Source: a virus. From it: a stretch of DNA of 52,063 nucleotides. Shown one piece after another: positions 7,145 to 16,468 of this stretch. The notes below the pieces were generated by a model. The model ran no database searches, was not told the DNA's origin, and saw only the letters and a program-made list of their open reading frames with translations. A program made the position numbers and the translations under genes. Numbering within the stretch: position 1 is the first letter of the stretch; every line of letters begins with the position of its first letter. The stretch spans positions 1-52,063 of the IMG/VR virus record IMGVR_UViG_3300046812_000338. One strand, 5' to 3'.

Positions 7145-7666
7145 GTGCCGACCGCGATCGAGTATGACGTCGAGGGCCTGGAGCCGATCGAGCATCATCT
7201 GCTCGGCATCGGGGAGCGGGCGATCGAGACGCGCCCAATGCTGGAGATGTTCGCCGCCGACCTGGAGGCCCAGATGTCGGCCCGCTTTGAGGCCGAAGGC
7301 GAAGGCGACTGGGCGCCGCTGGCCGACTCGACGGTCGCTCGCAAGGGGTCCTCGGTGATCGGCCGCGAAACCGACGCGATGATGAACTCGCTGACCGACT
7401 CCGGGGCCGAGGGGTCCCTGCGCGAGATATTCGGCGACGAACTGGTCTTCGGCACCAACCTCGTCAACGACGACGGCTTCCCCTACCCGGTCGTCTTCAA
7501 CGACGGGTCGAAAACCGGCCAGCCTGCGCGGCCCCTCTTCAACCTCGCCCACCTGGACCTGCGCCGCTTCTCGAAGCTGGTCCAGACCTACCTGATCGCC
7601 GGCGACCGTTCGGAGTTCGGCGTCGGGTCCTTCGGCATGGGCCTCACGGTGCCCTTCGGGGCATGA
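7145..7666 (+). CDS. Mu gpG-like virion morphogenesis / head completion protein (173 aa)
   Basis: Starts at GTG 7145. Contains the signature EAEGEGDWAPLADSTVARKG region of the Mu gpG/phage virion morphogenesis family (usually W.PL...T...K), followed by RETDAMMNSLT and a C-terminal PARPLFNL motif typical of HK97 gp10-like and gpG tail-completion proteins. It likely joins head to tail or finishes the tail top. The next small gene overlaps the stop by ATGA geometry. Confidence 0.7.
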   Translation: MPTAIEYDVEGLEPIEHHLLGIGERAIETRPMLEMFAADLEAQMSARFEAEGEGDWAPLADSTVARKGSSVIGRETDAMMNSLTDSGAEGSLREIFGDELVFGTNLVNDDGFPYPVVFNDGSKTGQPARPLFNLAHLDLRRFSKLVQTYLIAGDRSEFGVGSFGMGLTVPFGA

Positions 7667-7824
7667 GCGAGAAGGGCACCGTCCGCGGCTGGGTGCGCCG
7701 ACCCGCCGACTACGGCGTCATGATCGCGGTCATGCGGCGCTGGTACTACGTCCACGGCCCCGAGCCGATCGGCCCCGACGTCGAGTATGCCCCCGCGCCG
7801 GGGCCGAAACCGGGGCCGAAGTGA
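7663..7824 (+). CDS. Small basic protein in the connector operon (53 aa)
   Basis: ATG at 7663 overlaps the previous stop (ATGAGC) and its TGA overlaps the next GTG (GTGA), so it is coupled at both ends. The product begins MSEKGTVRGWVRR, has an aromatic centre (MRRWYYVHGPEP) and a Pro/Gly tail ending PGPKPGPK. No family recognised. The double overlap and codon bias are the evidence for a real gene. Confidence 0.65.
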   Translation: MSEKGTVRGWVRRPADYGVMIAVMRRWYYVHGPEPIGPDVEYAPAPGPKPGPK

Positions 7825-8501
7825 GCCTCTGGGGGCCGGTCACCGATGGCGCTGACGTCGAGGCGGCACTCGTCGCGCACCTGCGCCACTGGATGCCCGC
7901 TGCGGCCCAGTACGTGCGCCGCGCGAAGGACCCCGACAACACGCTCTGGCCCGCCGGCATCGCCGACATCCGCGAATACGGCGTCTCCCACGCCGACGCC
8001 GCGGCGCAGAAGTGGCCCGAGGACCAGCTGCCGATGCTGATCGCCCAGTCGCCGGGCATGGAAGGCGATCCGTTCACCGAAGAGGAGGGCAACGTCTCGG
8101 CGGTCTACGGGGTCGTGCTGTCGGCGATCGCGTCCTCGGTGACGATCGCCGACGCGAAGGCGCTTGCGCGCCTGTACGCCTCGGCGGCGCGCCTGGCGAT
8201 CATCCAGCACCCGAGCCTCGACGCCGGCACCGGGGTCGCTTTCGCCTCCCACGTCGCCCAGGGCGCCGAGCGAAACGGGCAGGTCCGCCGCGGCATCGAA
8301 GGCGAGCGAAACCTGATGGTCTGCTCGGTGCCCTACCTGATCGAAGTGCCGACGATCATGGTCGCCGAGGGCGGCCCGCGCGAGGTCCCCGACGACATCG
8401 AAGTCGAACCGCCCGAAGACCCGATCGTGAAGGAAGGCGGCGCCTCTGCGACCGTCGACGCGCTGACCGAGTCCGGCTTCTTCGACGCCAAACCTGAATA
8501 G
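7821..8501 (+). CDS. Tail terminator-like protein (226 aa)
   Basis: GTG at 7821 overlaps the previous stop. The protein precedes the sheath gene, where contractile phages encode the tail terminator (gp37/gpU-like). Segments such as VEAALVAHLRHWMPAAAQYV, YGVVLSAIASSVTIADAKALARLYASAARLAIIQHPSLD and a long alternating C-terminal region fit a terminator fold that begins with a helix. The C-terminal acidic tail is longer than usual. Assignment rests mainly on synteny. Confidence 0.55.
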   Translation: MSLWGPVTDGADVEAALVAHLRHWMPAAAQYVRRAKDPDNTLWPAGIADIREYGVSHADAAAQKWPEDQLPMLIAQSPGMEGDPFTEEEGNVSAVYGVVLSAIASSVTIADAKALARLYASAARLAIIQHPSLDAGTGVAFASHVAQGAERNGQVRRGIEGERNLMVCSVPYLIEVPTIMVAEGGPREVPDDIEVEPPEDPIVKEGGASATVDALTESGFFDAKPE

Positions 8502-8531
8502 CCGCTGGGGGGGGTCCGGCCCTATGCTGGA

Positions 8532-9980
8532 ATGGGTCGCGTGACGTCTGCCCCAGGCCATGTAGTTACGATCGGTGATCGCGCCTCTTCGCCGCTGGCC
8601 GCCGCCTCGACCTCCAACGGCTTCCTCGTCGGTGTCTGCGAAAAAGGCCCGACCGATCGGCCGATCAAGGCGATCAGCCTGGCCGACGCCGTCGACTCGA
8701 TCGGCGAACGGGTAGCGACCAACCCCTACCTCTACGACGCCGTCGACTGCGCCTTCCGCGAGGGCGCCTCGGTCGTCTACATCGGCCGCGCCGTGGGCGC
8801 CGAATCCGCCACGGCGACCCACACCGCCGTCGACGCCGGCGGCAAAATCTCTTACCACGTCAACGCCAAGTCCCCCGGCGCCTGGGGCAACAACATCGAA
8901 GTCGCGATCACGCTCACCGCCGGCTCGGTCGTGCTGGTCGTCAAACTGAACGGCACGACCGTCGAGACGTCGCCGTCGCTGGGCACGAACGCCGAAGTGA
9001 TCGAATGGGGCAAATCCTCAGAATTCGTCACGATCACCGCCGGCGAAGCCGAAGCCCTCGACGCGAAAACCCAGGCCGTCAAACTCGAAAACGGCAAAGA
9101 CGACATCGCCGGCGTCGGCACCGGCCAGATCGAAGCGGCGCTGAACGTCTTGACCGCCGACCTCGGCCCCGGCCAGGTCGCCGCCCCGGGCTTCACTTCC
9201 GAAGCGATCCACAAAGCTCTGCTGGTCCACTGCTCTGCCAACAACCGGCGCGGCCTGCTCGACGACCCGATCGAATCGACCTCGGGCGAACTCGTCGGCC
9301 ACGCCACGGCGCTGCGCGGCCCCAACGCTCGCTTCGGCTGCCTGCTCGGGTCCTGGGCCTACGTGCCGGGGGTCAGCCTCGGCACCGAACGCAAAGTGCC
9401 CTACTCCGGGATTCAGATGGGCCTGATCGCCCGCGCCGAGGCCGAAGGCAACAACCCCAACCGCGCCGCCGCCGGCCCGCGCGGCAAGTCGCGCTACGCG
9501 ACCGGCCTGGTCAAACTCTTCACCGACGCCCAGCGCGGCGAACTCGACGCCGCCGGCGTGATCGCCTCGATCCTGGTCCGCGGCATCGTCACCACCTACG
9601 GCAACGTCACCCTCGTCAACCAGACGACCGAACCCAACTGGAAGTCCTTCTCGGCCTCCCGGCTGGTCATGGCCGTCGCCGCGAAGGCCGGCCAGATTCT
9701 GGAGTCCTACGACTTCGAGCAGATCGACGGCCACGGCTACGTCTTCAAGCAGCTGCAAGGCGACCTCTCGGGCGGGGCCTGCATGCCCTTCTACCTCGAA
9801 AACGCCCTCTACGGCACCGATCCCGCCGAAGCGTTCTTCGTCAACACCGGCCCCGACGTCAACACCCCGACCTCGATTTCCAACGAAGAAATCAAGGCCC
9901 AGATCGGGTTGCGCGTCAGCCCCACCGCGTCCTTCCTCGAAGTCGAGGTTGTCAAAGTGCCGACCACGGAAAGCCTGTAG
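8532..9980 (+). CDS. Contractile tail sheath protein (482 aa)
   Basis: The N-terminus (MGRVTSAPGHVVTIGDRASSPLAAASTSNGF) and the C-terminal third (RGIVTTYGNVTLVNQT, FSASRLVMAVAAKAGQILESYDFEQIDG, LRVSPTASFLEVEVVKV) match the tail sheath family, with the conserved C-terminal domain that builds the sheath mesh. An inserted domain lies at about residues 95-205. It is followed by the tube gene after three bases. A TATGCT box lies just upstream; GTG at 8541 is an alternative start. This gene defines the particle as myovirus-like. Confidence 0.85.
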   Translation: MGRVTSAPGHVVTIGDRASSPLAAASTSNGFLVGVCEKGPTDRPIKAISLADAVDSIGERVATNPYLYDAVDCAFREGASVVYIGRAVGAESATATHTAVDAGGKISYHVNAKSPGAWGNNIEVAITLTAGSVVLVVKLNGTTVETSPSLGTNAEVIEWGKSSEFVTITAGEAEALDAKTQAVKLENGKDDIAGVGTGQIEAALNVLTADLGPGQVAAPGFTSEAIHKALLVHCSANNRRGLLDDPIESTSGELVGHATALRGPNARFGCLLGSWAYVPGVSLGTERKVPYSGIQMGLIARAEAEGNNPNRAAAGPRGKSRYATGLVKLFTDAQRGELDAAGVIASILVRGIVTTYGNVTLVNQTTEPNWKSFSASRLVMAVAAKAGQILESYDFEQIDGHGYVFKQLQGDLSGGACMPFYLENALYGTDPAEAFFVNTGPDVNTPTSISNEEIKAQIGLRVSPTASFLEVEVVKVPTTESL

Positions 9981-9983
9981 GCC

Positions 9984-10391
9984 ATGCGTACCGACCAAGA
10001 GCGAATCAGCGTCCGCGTCGACGACATCGACTGCGGGGTATGGCAGACCTTCTCGGGCGGCGGCGTGACGGCCGAAGACACGAAGAACCGCCCCGGCGGG
10101 ATGGGTCCCGAGGAAAGCCTCGGCGGCCCGGTCAGCCGCGACGCCTTCTCGATCGCCCGGCTCTACCGCCTGGACCGCGATCACCCACTCTTCAAGCGCC
10201 TCGACGGCCTGGCCGGCTCCGGTCGCGTCGTCGCCACGCGCCAGAAACTGAATAAAGACCGCACCCCCAACGGGGACCCGATCACCTACACGGGTACCCT
10301 CATCAAAGTGACGCCTCCCGATCACGATTCCAACGCATCGGGCCGGGCGGAACTCACCCTCGAAGTCTCGGCCGACGAGCCGATCAGCTAG
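9984..10391 (+). CDS. Tail tube protein (135 aa)
   Basis: Directly follows the sheath, the universal order in contractile phages. The size and beta-rich pattern (ISVRVDDIDCGVWQTFSGG, GRVVATRQKLNKD, YTGTLIKVTPP, AELTLEVSAD) fit a tube monomer of the gpFII/gp19 type. The N-terminus after MRTDQER enters the first tube strand directly, supporting the ATG at 9984. Confidence 0.75.
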   Translation: MRTDQERISVRVDDIDCGVWQTFSGGGVTAEDTKNRPGGMGPEESLGGPVSRDAFSIARLYRLDRDHPLFKRLDGLAGSGRVVATRQKLNKDRTPNGDPITYTGTLIKVTPPDHDSNASGRAELTLEVSADEPIS

Positions 10392-10425
10392 GCCCGTCGG
10401 TTAATCCCGACGAAAGGACTAGCAA

Positions 10426-11130
10426 ATGCCAGACGCAGATCAGGGCCTCCAGGCTGACCCTCGCCTCGACCCCAACTCCCCGGAGTACGACGCCGAGTTC
10501 GCGGCCAACCAGCCGGGCAACGGCGTGGCCGACGACACAGCAGCCCTCCAGGACGCCGCAGCGCGCGTAGAGGGCGGCGAAGACGCCGAGCTAGGGGGGA
10601 AGACGGGCCATAGCGTCCTGACCCGCCTACGGCGCGCATACGCGGCCGGCGACAGCGAGCGCACCACGACCATCGCGATCGCGCCGGGTCGATACCAGGA
10701 CCTCGCGGCCAAGTACCGGCCCCTCGACACGGACCTGCGCCGAAAGCTCCAGCGCCGCGCCGAGCGCACCGGCGCCTTCGGCCAGGAGGCCAACCTCGAA
10801 TTCCAGGCGACCCTGCTCGCCGACGCCTGCCTTTCGATCATGATCCGGCCCGAGCCGGGCGCCGAGTGGGAGGAAGCCCACAAAGTGGCCGAGGTCGCCC
10901 CGCTCACCCAGGGCGAGGTCGTGCGCTTCGACCGTCACCTGGCGGCGATCCTCGGGATCGAGTTGGTCGGCGAAGAGACGCAGGCCCAGGTCGCGCGGCT
11001 GGTCTTCGGCGACGAGGCCGGCTTCGACGTCCACTACACGCAGTTCTCGACCTGGTCGACCCAGCTGGCGCCGGGTGAAGACGACGAAGACGAAGACGAC
11101 GAGGGTGAGGGCAGCAACCGCCCTACGTAA
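10426..11130 (+). CDS. Tail assembly chaperone, first frame (234 aa)
   Basis: Lies between tube and tape measure, the invariable place of the two-frame tail assembly chaperones. It has a helical core (TQGEVVRFDRHLAAILGIELVG) and an acidic C-terminus (DDEDEDDEGEGS). A Shine-Dalgarno-like AAAGGA precedes the ATG at 10426. In the -1 frame, coding resumes at 11109 without a start codon and continues into the next gene, suggesting a frameshift extension near 11109-11130. Confidence 0.65.
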   Translation: MPDADQGLQADPRLDPNSPEYDAEFAANQPGNGVADDTAALQDAAARVEGGEDAELGGKTGHSVLTRLRRAYAAGDSERTTTIAIAPGRYQDLAAKYRPLDTDLRRKLQRRAERTGAFGQEANLEFQATLLADACLSIMIRPEPGAEWEEAHKVAEVAPLTQGEVVRFDRHLAAILGIELVGEETQAQVARLVFGDEAGFDVHYTQFSTWSTQLAPGEDDEDEDDEGEGSNRPT

Positions 11131-11147
11131 GCCTCGACGACGAGCCG

Positions 11148-11333
11148 ATGATCCGCACGGCCGCGATGGTCGGTCGTGCGGGCTTCGGGTCGGAGTACCT
11201 GGCCGCCACCGACCACGACGACATCGCGATCTTGATGGCGATTGGGGAGGCCGGCCGCGTAGAACGCGAGCGCGAGGCCCGCGAAGCCGCCCACTTCATC
11301 GGCGAGGGCACGCGCAAAGTGCTGGGGGGGTGA
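11148..11333 (+). CDS. Tail assembly chaperone, second frame (61 aa or frameshift extension)
   Basis: This frame is open from 11109, upstream of its first ATG at 11148, and the upstream codons look coding (PPYVSLDDEP). It lies -1 relative to the preceding chaperone and ends two bases before the tape measure. Such pairs usually make a G and a longer G-T product by programmed -1 frameshifting. No canonical slippery heptamer is obvious in 11100-11130, so independent initiation at 11148 remains possible. The last codons sit on a G7 run at 11324-11330. Confidence 0.55.
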   Translation: MIRTAAMVGRAGFGSEYLAATDHDDIAILMAIGEAGRVEREREAREAAHFIGEGTRKVLGG

Positions 11334-11334
11334 G

Positions 11335-13911
11335 ATGACCGACGCATCCCTGATCGCGCTGCGCATGCGGCTCACCGGCGGCAAAGAGGTCGTGGCCGAA
11401 ACCGACGCCGTCACCGCCTCCCAGCGGCGCCTTCGCGACGAGCAGGGCAAATTCGTCAAGGGGTCCCAGCAGTCCACGAAGGCGACCGAGAAGCAGGCCG
11501 CCGCCCAGGCGAAACTGGCGAAGACCGCGACCTCCCTGCGCACCGTCGGGAGCGCGATGACGAAGTACGTCTCTCTGCCGCTGGCCGCGATCGGCGTCGC
11601 CTCGGGCGTCATGGCGCTCGACTTCGACCGCTCGATGCGCAACGTCAACTCGATCGCCCAGCTGCCCGAAAAGCGCTTCATCAGCCTCAAAAAACAGGTC
11701 CTCGACCTGGCGGGGCCGACCGCCCAGGCGCCGAAGACGCTCGCCGAAGGGCTATACGACCTCGTCTCCAGCGGCTTCACGGCCGACGAATCCATCCGCA
11801 TCCTGCACAAATCGGCGCTCGCTGCCTCGGCCGGCCTGACCACGACCGAGGTGTCGACGAAAGCCGTCGCCGCCTCCCTGAACGCCTACCACCTGCCCGC
11901 CCAGAAGGCCGGCTGGGTGTCCGACACCCTCTTTGAAACCGTCAACCGCGGCGTCCTGACCTTCGACGAACTCGCCCGCTCGATCGGCGACGTGCTGCCC
12001 TTCGCCTCGCAGCTGAACGTGCCGCTCAATCAGGTCGGCGCGGCGCTGTCGACGATGACGAAGGAGGGCCTGTCCTCGGCCGAGGCGGTCACCCGCACCA
12101 AAAATGTGCTGGTCACCCTGATTAAACCGGGCAAAGCGCTCACCGAAACGCTGGAAGGGATGGGGGTCAGCGGCGAAGAACTGGTCAAAAAGAAAGGGCT
12201 GCAAGGCGCCCTCGAAGCGATCGTCGGCACGACCAAAGGCGGCAAGGCGGAAATCGCCGAACTGTTCCCCAACATCCGCGCCCTGGGCGGCGTCCTCGCG
12301 CTGGTCGGCAAGAACGCCGGCTTCGCTCAGAAGGACCTGGCCGCCTTCAAAGACACCACCGGCGCCACCAACAAGGTCCTGAACGAACAGGAAAAATCAT
12401 TCGGCTTCAAGCTGCAACGCAGCTGGGCAGAACTCCAGAAAGTGCTGATCGAATTGGGCGAAGACCTGCTGCCGATCGTCGTGCCCTTCGTCCTCGAACT
12501 CGCCCACGCCGGCGCCTCGGTGGTGCAGACCTTCGCCGACCTCCCCGGCCCGCTCCAGAAAACGGCGTTGGGCATCGCCACCCTCGCCGCCCTCGCCGGC
12601 CCGATGATCCTCTTCGCCTCCAGCACGATCAACGTCGCGAAAGCCCTCGGCCTGCTGTCGACGGTGTCGGGGGGCGGGCTGCTGTCGGGGCGTGGGAAAA
12701 CCATGAAAGGGCTGCTGGCGCGCGGGGCGGTCGGGATCGGCGGCACCCTCGCGGCCCAGAGCGCCGGCGGCGCGATCGGCGGGGACCTCGGCAACTGGGT
12801 CAGCAGCGCCGGCACGGGCGCGGCGACCGGCTTCGCCCTCGGCGGCCCGATGGGGGCGGCGGTCGGCGGGGCGGTCGGCGGCGTCGCGGCGGCCTACTCG
12901 AAAGTCTCGGGCGAGCTTAAGACGGTCAGCTTCGAGCAGCGGCGGCTGGCCGGCTCAAGCAAGGACGTCGTGAACTTCATGCACCGCCAGCGCTCGGCCT
13001 CGACGGGCCTGACCGTCGCCGAACACCGCGTGGCGGGCGCGCTCAAACGGCGCAAGACCGCGACCGACCAGCTGAAATCTGCCCAGCGCCACCTGTCGGC
13101 GGTCGTCAGCGAGTACGGGCCCCACTCGCGCGCCGCCATCCACGCCGAAGCCCGGCTCACCGGCCTGACCAACCAGCACCGCCAGGCGATCAAACGCCTC
13201 CAGAGCGCCGAACGGCTGCGCGGCGTCGCCCTGTCGGCCTACAAAACGGCCACCAACGTCACCGTCCTCGCCGAGCGCCACCGGATCACCGTCCTCACCG
13301 AACTGCGCGACCGGCAGGCCAAGCTCTACACGTCGTCTAAGCAGGCGAATCCGCAGTCAGAAAAGACGCGCAACCTGGCAAACAACCTGCTCGGCACCGA
13401 AAAGAACCTCTCGAAGGCGGTCCAGCAGCACTCCCAGACGCTCGGCGACGCGGCGGCCAAAGGTGGGCAGGCATACGCGAAGTTCCTCCAGCGCGCAAAC
13501 CAGGAATCGGTGCGCGCCGGCGGCTCGATGAAAGCCCTGAACCTGAAGGCCGAACGGCTGACCACGACCCTGAAGGGCCTGGCCGAACTCGAAGTCACCG
13601 TGCCCCACGTCGAAGCCCACGGCGGTCGACGTCACCCCGGCCACAACGCCGCGGGCACGAATTGGTGGCGCGGCGGGGAAACCTACCTGGCCGAGCGCGG
13701 CCCCGAGCTTGTCAACCTGCCCCGCGGCTCGCGCGTTCTCCCGGCCCCTGCGACCCGCAAGGCGCTGGGCGACCTACCAGCCGCGCGGATTGCTTCAGAG
13801 GCGGGAGGCGGCGGCCAGCGGCTCCTGGCACCCATCATCGTCAAGGTCGGCCGTAAAGTGCTGGCCGAAGTCCAGGCCGAAGTCGAGGCCGACGCAAAAG
13901 CGAGGCTCTGA
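11335..13911 (+). CDS. Tape measure protein (858 aa)
   Basis: The longest gene, directly downstream of the chaperones. The N-terminal region contains a TMP-repeat-type helical core with FDRSMRNVNSIAQ, VSTKAVAASLNAYHL and DVLPFASQLNVPLNQVGAALSTM, as in the phage tail tape measure family. A Gly/Ala-rich stretch at about 455-520 (IGGTLAAQSAGGAIGG) can form membrane-active helices. Long coiled-coil follows. The C-terminus has the GGETYLAERGPELVNLPRGSRVLP motif common to tape measures. Its length sets tail length. Confidence 0.85.
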   Translation: MTDASLIALRMRLTGGKEVVAETDAVTASQRRLRDEQGKFVKGSQQSTKATEKQAAAQAKLAKTATSLRTVGSAMTKYVSLPLAAIGVASGVMALDFDRSMRNVNSIAQLPEKRFISLKKQVLDLAGPTAQAPKTLAEGLYDLVSSGFTADESIRILHKSALAASAGLTTTEVSTKAVAASLNAYHLPAQKAGWVSDTLFETVNRGVLTFDELARSIGDVLPFASQLNVPLNQVGAALSTMTKEGLSSAEAVTRTKNVLVTLIKPGKALTETLEGMGVSGEELVKKKGLQGALEAIVGTTKGGKAEIAELFPNIRALGGVLALVGKNAGFAQKDLAAFKDTTGATNKVLNEQEKSFGFKLQRSWAELQKVLIELGEDLLPIVVPFVLELAHAGASVVQTFADLPGPLQKTALGIATLAALAGPMILFASSTINVAKALGLLSTVSGGGLLSGRGKTMKGLLARGAVGIGGTLAAQSAGGAIGGDLGNWVSSAGTGAATGFALGGPMGAAVGGAVGGVAAAYSKVSGELKTVSFEQRRLAGSSKDVVNFMHRQRSASTGLTVAEHRVAGALKRRKTATDQLKSAQRHLSAVVSEYGPHSRAAIHAEARLTGLTNQHRQAIKRLQSAERLRGVALSAYKTATNVTVLAERHRITVLTELRDRQAKLYTSSKQANPQSEKTRNLANNLLGTEKNLSKAVQQHSQTLGDAAAKGGQAYAKFLQRANQESVRAGGSMKALNLKAERLTTTLKGLAELEVTVPHVEAHGGRRHPGHNAAGTNWWRGGETYLAERGPELVNLPRGSRVLPAPATRKALGDLPAARIASEAGGGGQRLLAPIIVKVGRKVLAEVQAEVEADAKARL

Positions 13912-14612
13912 TGCAGCGAAACCCGAAGGCATATGTGCGGTTCCGCGGTCGCAACTTCGACTTCAGCTGCTACATGGGCAACGGGCGGGCGAAGATCACC
14001 GGCGGGGGGGCCGAATACGAAGCGCTGAAACGCCCGCTCTCAGATGCCGCGACCGTCTTCACCGGCAACGGCCTGCTGACGCTCGACGTGCCCGTCCTCT
14101 TCGACGGCTGGGGGCCGCCCGGCATCCGCTCTGACGTCGGCCCGCATATCGACCAGGTCCTCGCGCTCTGCTTCGGGGAAGGGCGCCTGCCGCCGCCGAA
14201 CTTCATCGCCTCGGGGCCGATCCCCGGCTCGGGCAAGCGCTTCCAGATGGCGCTGCCCGAAGACCTCGAAGACCCCAAACCGATCACCGGCGAAAACGGC
14301 ACCCGCTTCCGCCTGGCGCAGGTCTTGAAGCTGATCGAGTTCAACGACCCCGGCGCGATCGAGTGGAAGTCGGCGCCCGGCTCGGGCCACGCCGGCAAGA
14401 TGGCGATCGGGCCAGGGGTGCCGACGTCGATCGTCCTCGCCCAGGCGAAAACGCTGCTTCAGGTCGGGGCCGAGGTCTACGGGGACCCGGGCGCCGCAGC
14501 TGACATCGGTGCCCTGAACGGGATCGCCGACCTGCGCAAGAAACTGAAAGCCGGGACCAGGCTGAAGCTCCCCGCCGAGGTCACCAACCTCACCGGCGCC
14601 AGCGAGGTCTAG
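13911..14612 (+). CDS. LysM-containing tail/baseplate protein (gp53-like, 233 aa)
   Basis: The ATG overlaps the tape measure stop (TGATG). The N-terminal 130 residues are beta-rich (AYVRFRGRNFDFSCYMGNGRAKITGGGAEYEAL). The C-terminal 50 residues resemble a degenerate LysM repeat (TLLQVGAEVYGDPGAAADIGALNGI, GTRLKLP). This organisation is usual for the protein between tape measure and hub that clamps the tube to the hub; it binds the tail rather than peptidoglycan in most cases. Confidence 0.7.
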   Translation: MQRNPKAYVRFRGRNFDFSCYMGNGRAKITGGGAEYEALKRPLSDAATVFTGNGLLTLDVPVLFDGWGPPGIRSDVGPHIDQVLALCFGEGRLPPPNFIASGPIPGSGKRFQMALPEDLEDPKPITGENGTRFRLAQVLKLIEFNDPGAIEWKSAPGSGHAGKMAIGPGVPTSIVLAQAKTLLQVGAEVYGDPGAAADIGALNGIADLRKKLKAGTRLKLPAEVTNLTGASEV

Positions 14613-14614
14613 CC

Positions 14615-16468
14615 GTGCCGAAAGCAGCCGTCGCGGCGCGCCAGCCGGTGAAGGTCGAACGGATCGTGCCCGGGGTCCATTCGGTGCAGGGGATCAACTC
14701 CAACATCGAGGACATCGTCTTGCGCGGGCAGCCGATGATCGCCCGCATCGGCCCCGTGATCGTCGAAGCCACCCTGGTCCGCAAAATCCTCGGCGCCTCA
14801 GAACTCACCCTGACGGTCCTCGACCCCGCTCCCCGTCGGCGGCTACTGCGCTCGGCTCTGCTCGAAGAAGCCCACGAAGTGGAAATCGACGGGTTGAAGT
14901 GGCGCCTGGTCAAGGTGTCGAGCGAAGGGCAGACCTCGCCCCTGGTCCTCACCTACGAGCCGCTGATCGTCTACCTGCTGAAGCGCCTGAAGGGGCCGAA
15001 CAAAGCCTTCCGCGACAACATGACGCGGGCCGAGTTCGCCGAGGCGAGGGCCTTTGAAGCCAGGCCCCGCCCGCGCTTCATCGCCCCCGAACTGCACGTC
15101 GTGCAGGCGATCGCGTCGTCGACGGCCGGCGAAGAAGCCCAGGAAGAAGCCGAAAAGACGCGCGGCAAGGGCGTCGGCCAACACGCCAACCTGAAGATCA
15201 ACAGCCACCCGGCGACCAAAGCCCAGGCCGACATCATCGACCGGATGCTGCGCCAGGCCGAGGCGATGAAAGCGAACACGAAGGTCATGGAATCGCTGGT
15301 CCTGGCGGTGATCGACGAGTCCAACGTCGGGACGCTGTCGTCGAATCTGCTGCAAGAGGAACCGTTCACCAACCCCAACGACAACAACGCCAGCCCCGAG
15401 GACTCTGCGAAGGGCTACCTGGAAGGCTGGAATGGCGGCGTGGGGGCGATCGAGTACAACCGCGCCCACCCAGGCGACTCACCGGCCCAGATCGCGACCA
15501 ACGTGCAGGCCAACGCCGCCGGCGCCGCGCCGTATGAACGCTTCAACGCCGAAGGGCACGACTGGGTGGTCGCCTACGGGGGCGGCGCCGAGGTCAAGAC
15601 CACCGACTTCAAGCGCTACGCCTTCCAACAGACGGCCAAAGAGTCGAATTGGCACTGCATGGTGCGCCTGGCGACCGAAGTGAAATGGCGCTGCTTTGAG
15701 TCGGCCAGCTGGATTTACTTCCTCGACGACCCGACCCTGCTGCGCAGCCACCGGCGGATGCAGGTTTCCGACATCGAGCCGGGGATCATCGACCTCACCT
15801 TCGACTACGACGTCGGCAAGGAAGTCACGGAAGTCACGGTCGAAGCGCTCGCGAAGGTCTGGGCCGCGCCGCCCGGCTCGATCGCCGCCGTCGATCGCTG
15901 CGGGCCTGCCGACGGCCTCTACCTGGTCGCCCAGATCGAATCCAAGCCCTCGTCGCGAAAGGGCCTCGTCAACGTCACCCTGCGCAAGGAAGTCACCCCG
16001 CTCCCCGAGCCGTCCCCGAAGGCATCGACGTCGACGACGTCCTTCGCCAGCGGCGCGAGCGGGGCACCGGCGGCCGTGCAGTCGATGATCGCGGCGATCG
16101 ACGCCTTCGACGCGGCCAAGACCAAATACCTCTGGGGCGGCGGGCACGGCGGGTCCTTCGCCTCCCCGACCGACCGCGTCGACTGCTCGGGCTTCTGGTC
16201 GGCGGTCCTCCACGCCGGCGGCTACCTGAACACGCCGCTGACCTCGGCGCCGCTCGGCGAAGCCCTGGAGCCGGGCGTCGGGGAATGGGTGACGATCTAC
16301 TCCGACGGTCAGCACGTCCTCGGCAAAATCAAATACCCCGATGGCAACTGGCGCTGGGCCGAGACGTCCTCGTCTAACCCCGAAGGCGGCCCGGGCTGGG
16401 TGCCCGACGCCGTCGGCGAAGAAGGCGCCCGCTCCCACCCCAACGCCTCCCACCCGAAGGGCCTGTAG
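14615..16468 (+). CDS. Baseplate hub (gp27/gpD-like) with C-terminal NlpC/P60 peptidase (617 aa)
   Basis: Residues 1-460 form a hub-type protein (IARIGPVIVEATLVRKILGASELTLTVLDP; later LLRSHRRMQVSDIEPGIIDLTFDYD). Residues about 488-617 are an NlpC/P60-like peptidase: YLWGGGHGGSF, catalytic cysteine C524 in VDCSGFWS, and histidine H567 in DGQHVLG. The domain would cut peptide crosslinks when the tail tip meets the wall. The GTG start at 14615 follows the previous stop by two bases. Fusion of peptidase to hub is seen directly; the identity of the third catalytic residue is unclear. Confidence 0.75.
   Translation: MPKAAVAARQPVKVERIVPGVHSVQGINSNIEDIVLRGQPMIARIGPVIVEATLVRKILGASELTLTVLDPAPRRRLLRSALLEEAHEVEIDGLKWRLVKVSSEGQTSPLVLTYEPLIVYLLKRLKGPNKAFRDNMTRAEFAEARAFEARPRPRFIAPELHVVQAIASSTAGEEAQEEAEKTRGKGVGQHANLKINSHPATKAQADIIDRMLRQAEAMKANTKVMESLVLAVIDESNVGTLSSNLLQEEPFTNPNDNNASPEDSAKGYLEGWNGGVGAIEYNRAHPGDSPAQIATNVQANAAGAAPYERFNAEGHDWVVAYGGGAEVKTTDFKRYAFQQTAKESNWHCMVRLATEVKWRCFESASWIYFLDDPTLLRSHRRMQVSDIEPGIIDLTFDYDVGKEVTEVTVEALAKVWAAPPGSIAAVDRCGPADGLYLVAQIESKPSSRKGLVNVTLRKEVTPLPEPSPKASTSTTSFASGASGAPAAVQSMIAAIDAFDAAKTKYLWGGGHGGSFASPTDRVDCSGFWSAVLHAGGYLNTPLTSAPLGEALEPGVGEWVTIYSDGQHVLGKIKYPDGNWRWAETSSSNPEGGPGWVPDAVGEEGARSHPNASHPKGL

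Noticed and set aside
9018-10325. 435-codon minus-strand frame opposite the sheath gene
   Set aside because: Shadow of the sheath and tube genes; no start signal and no recognisable domain.
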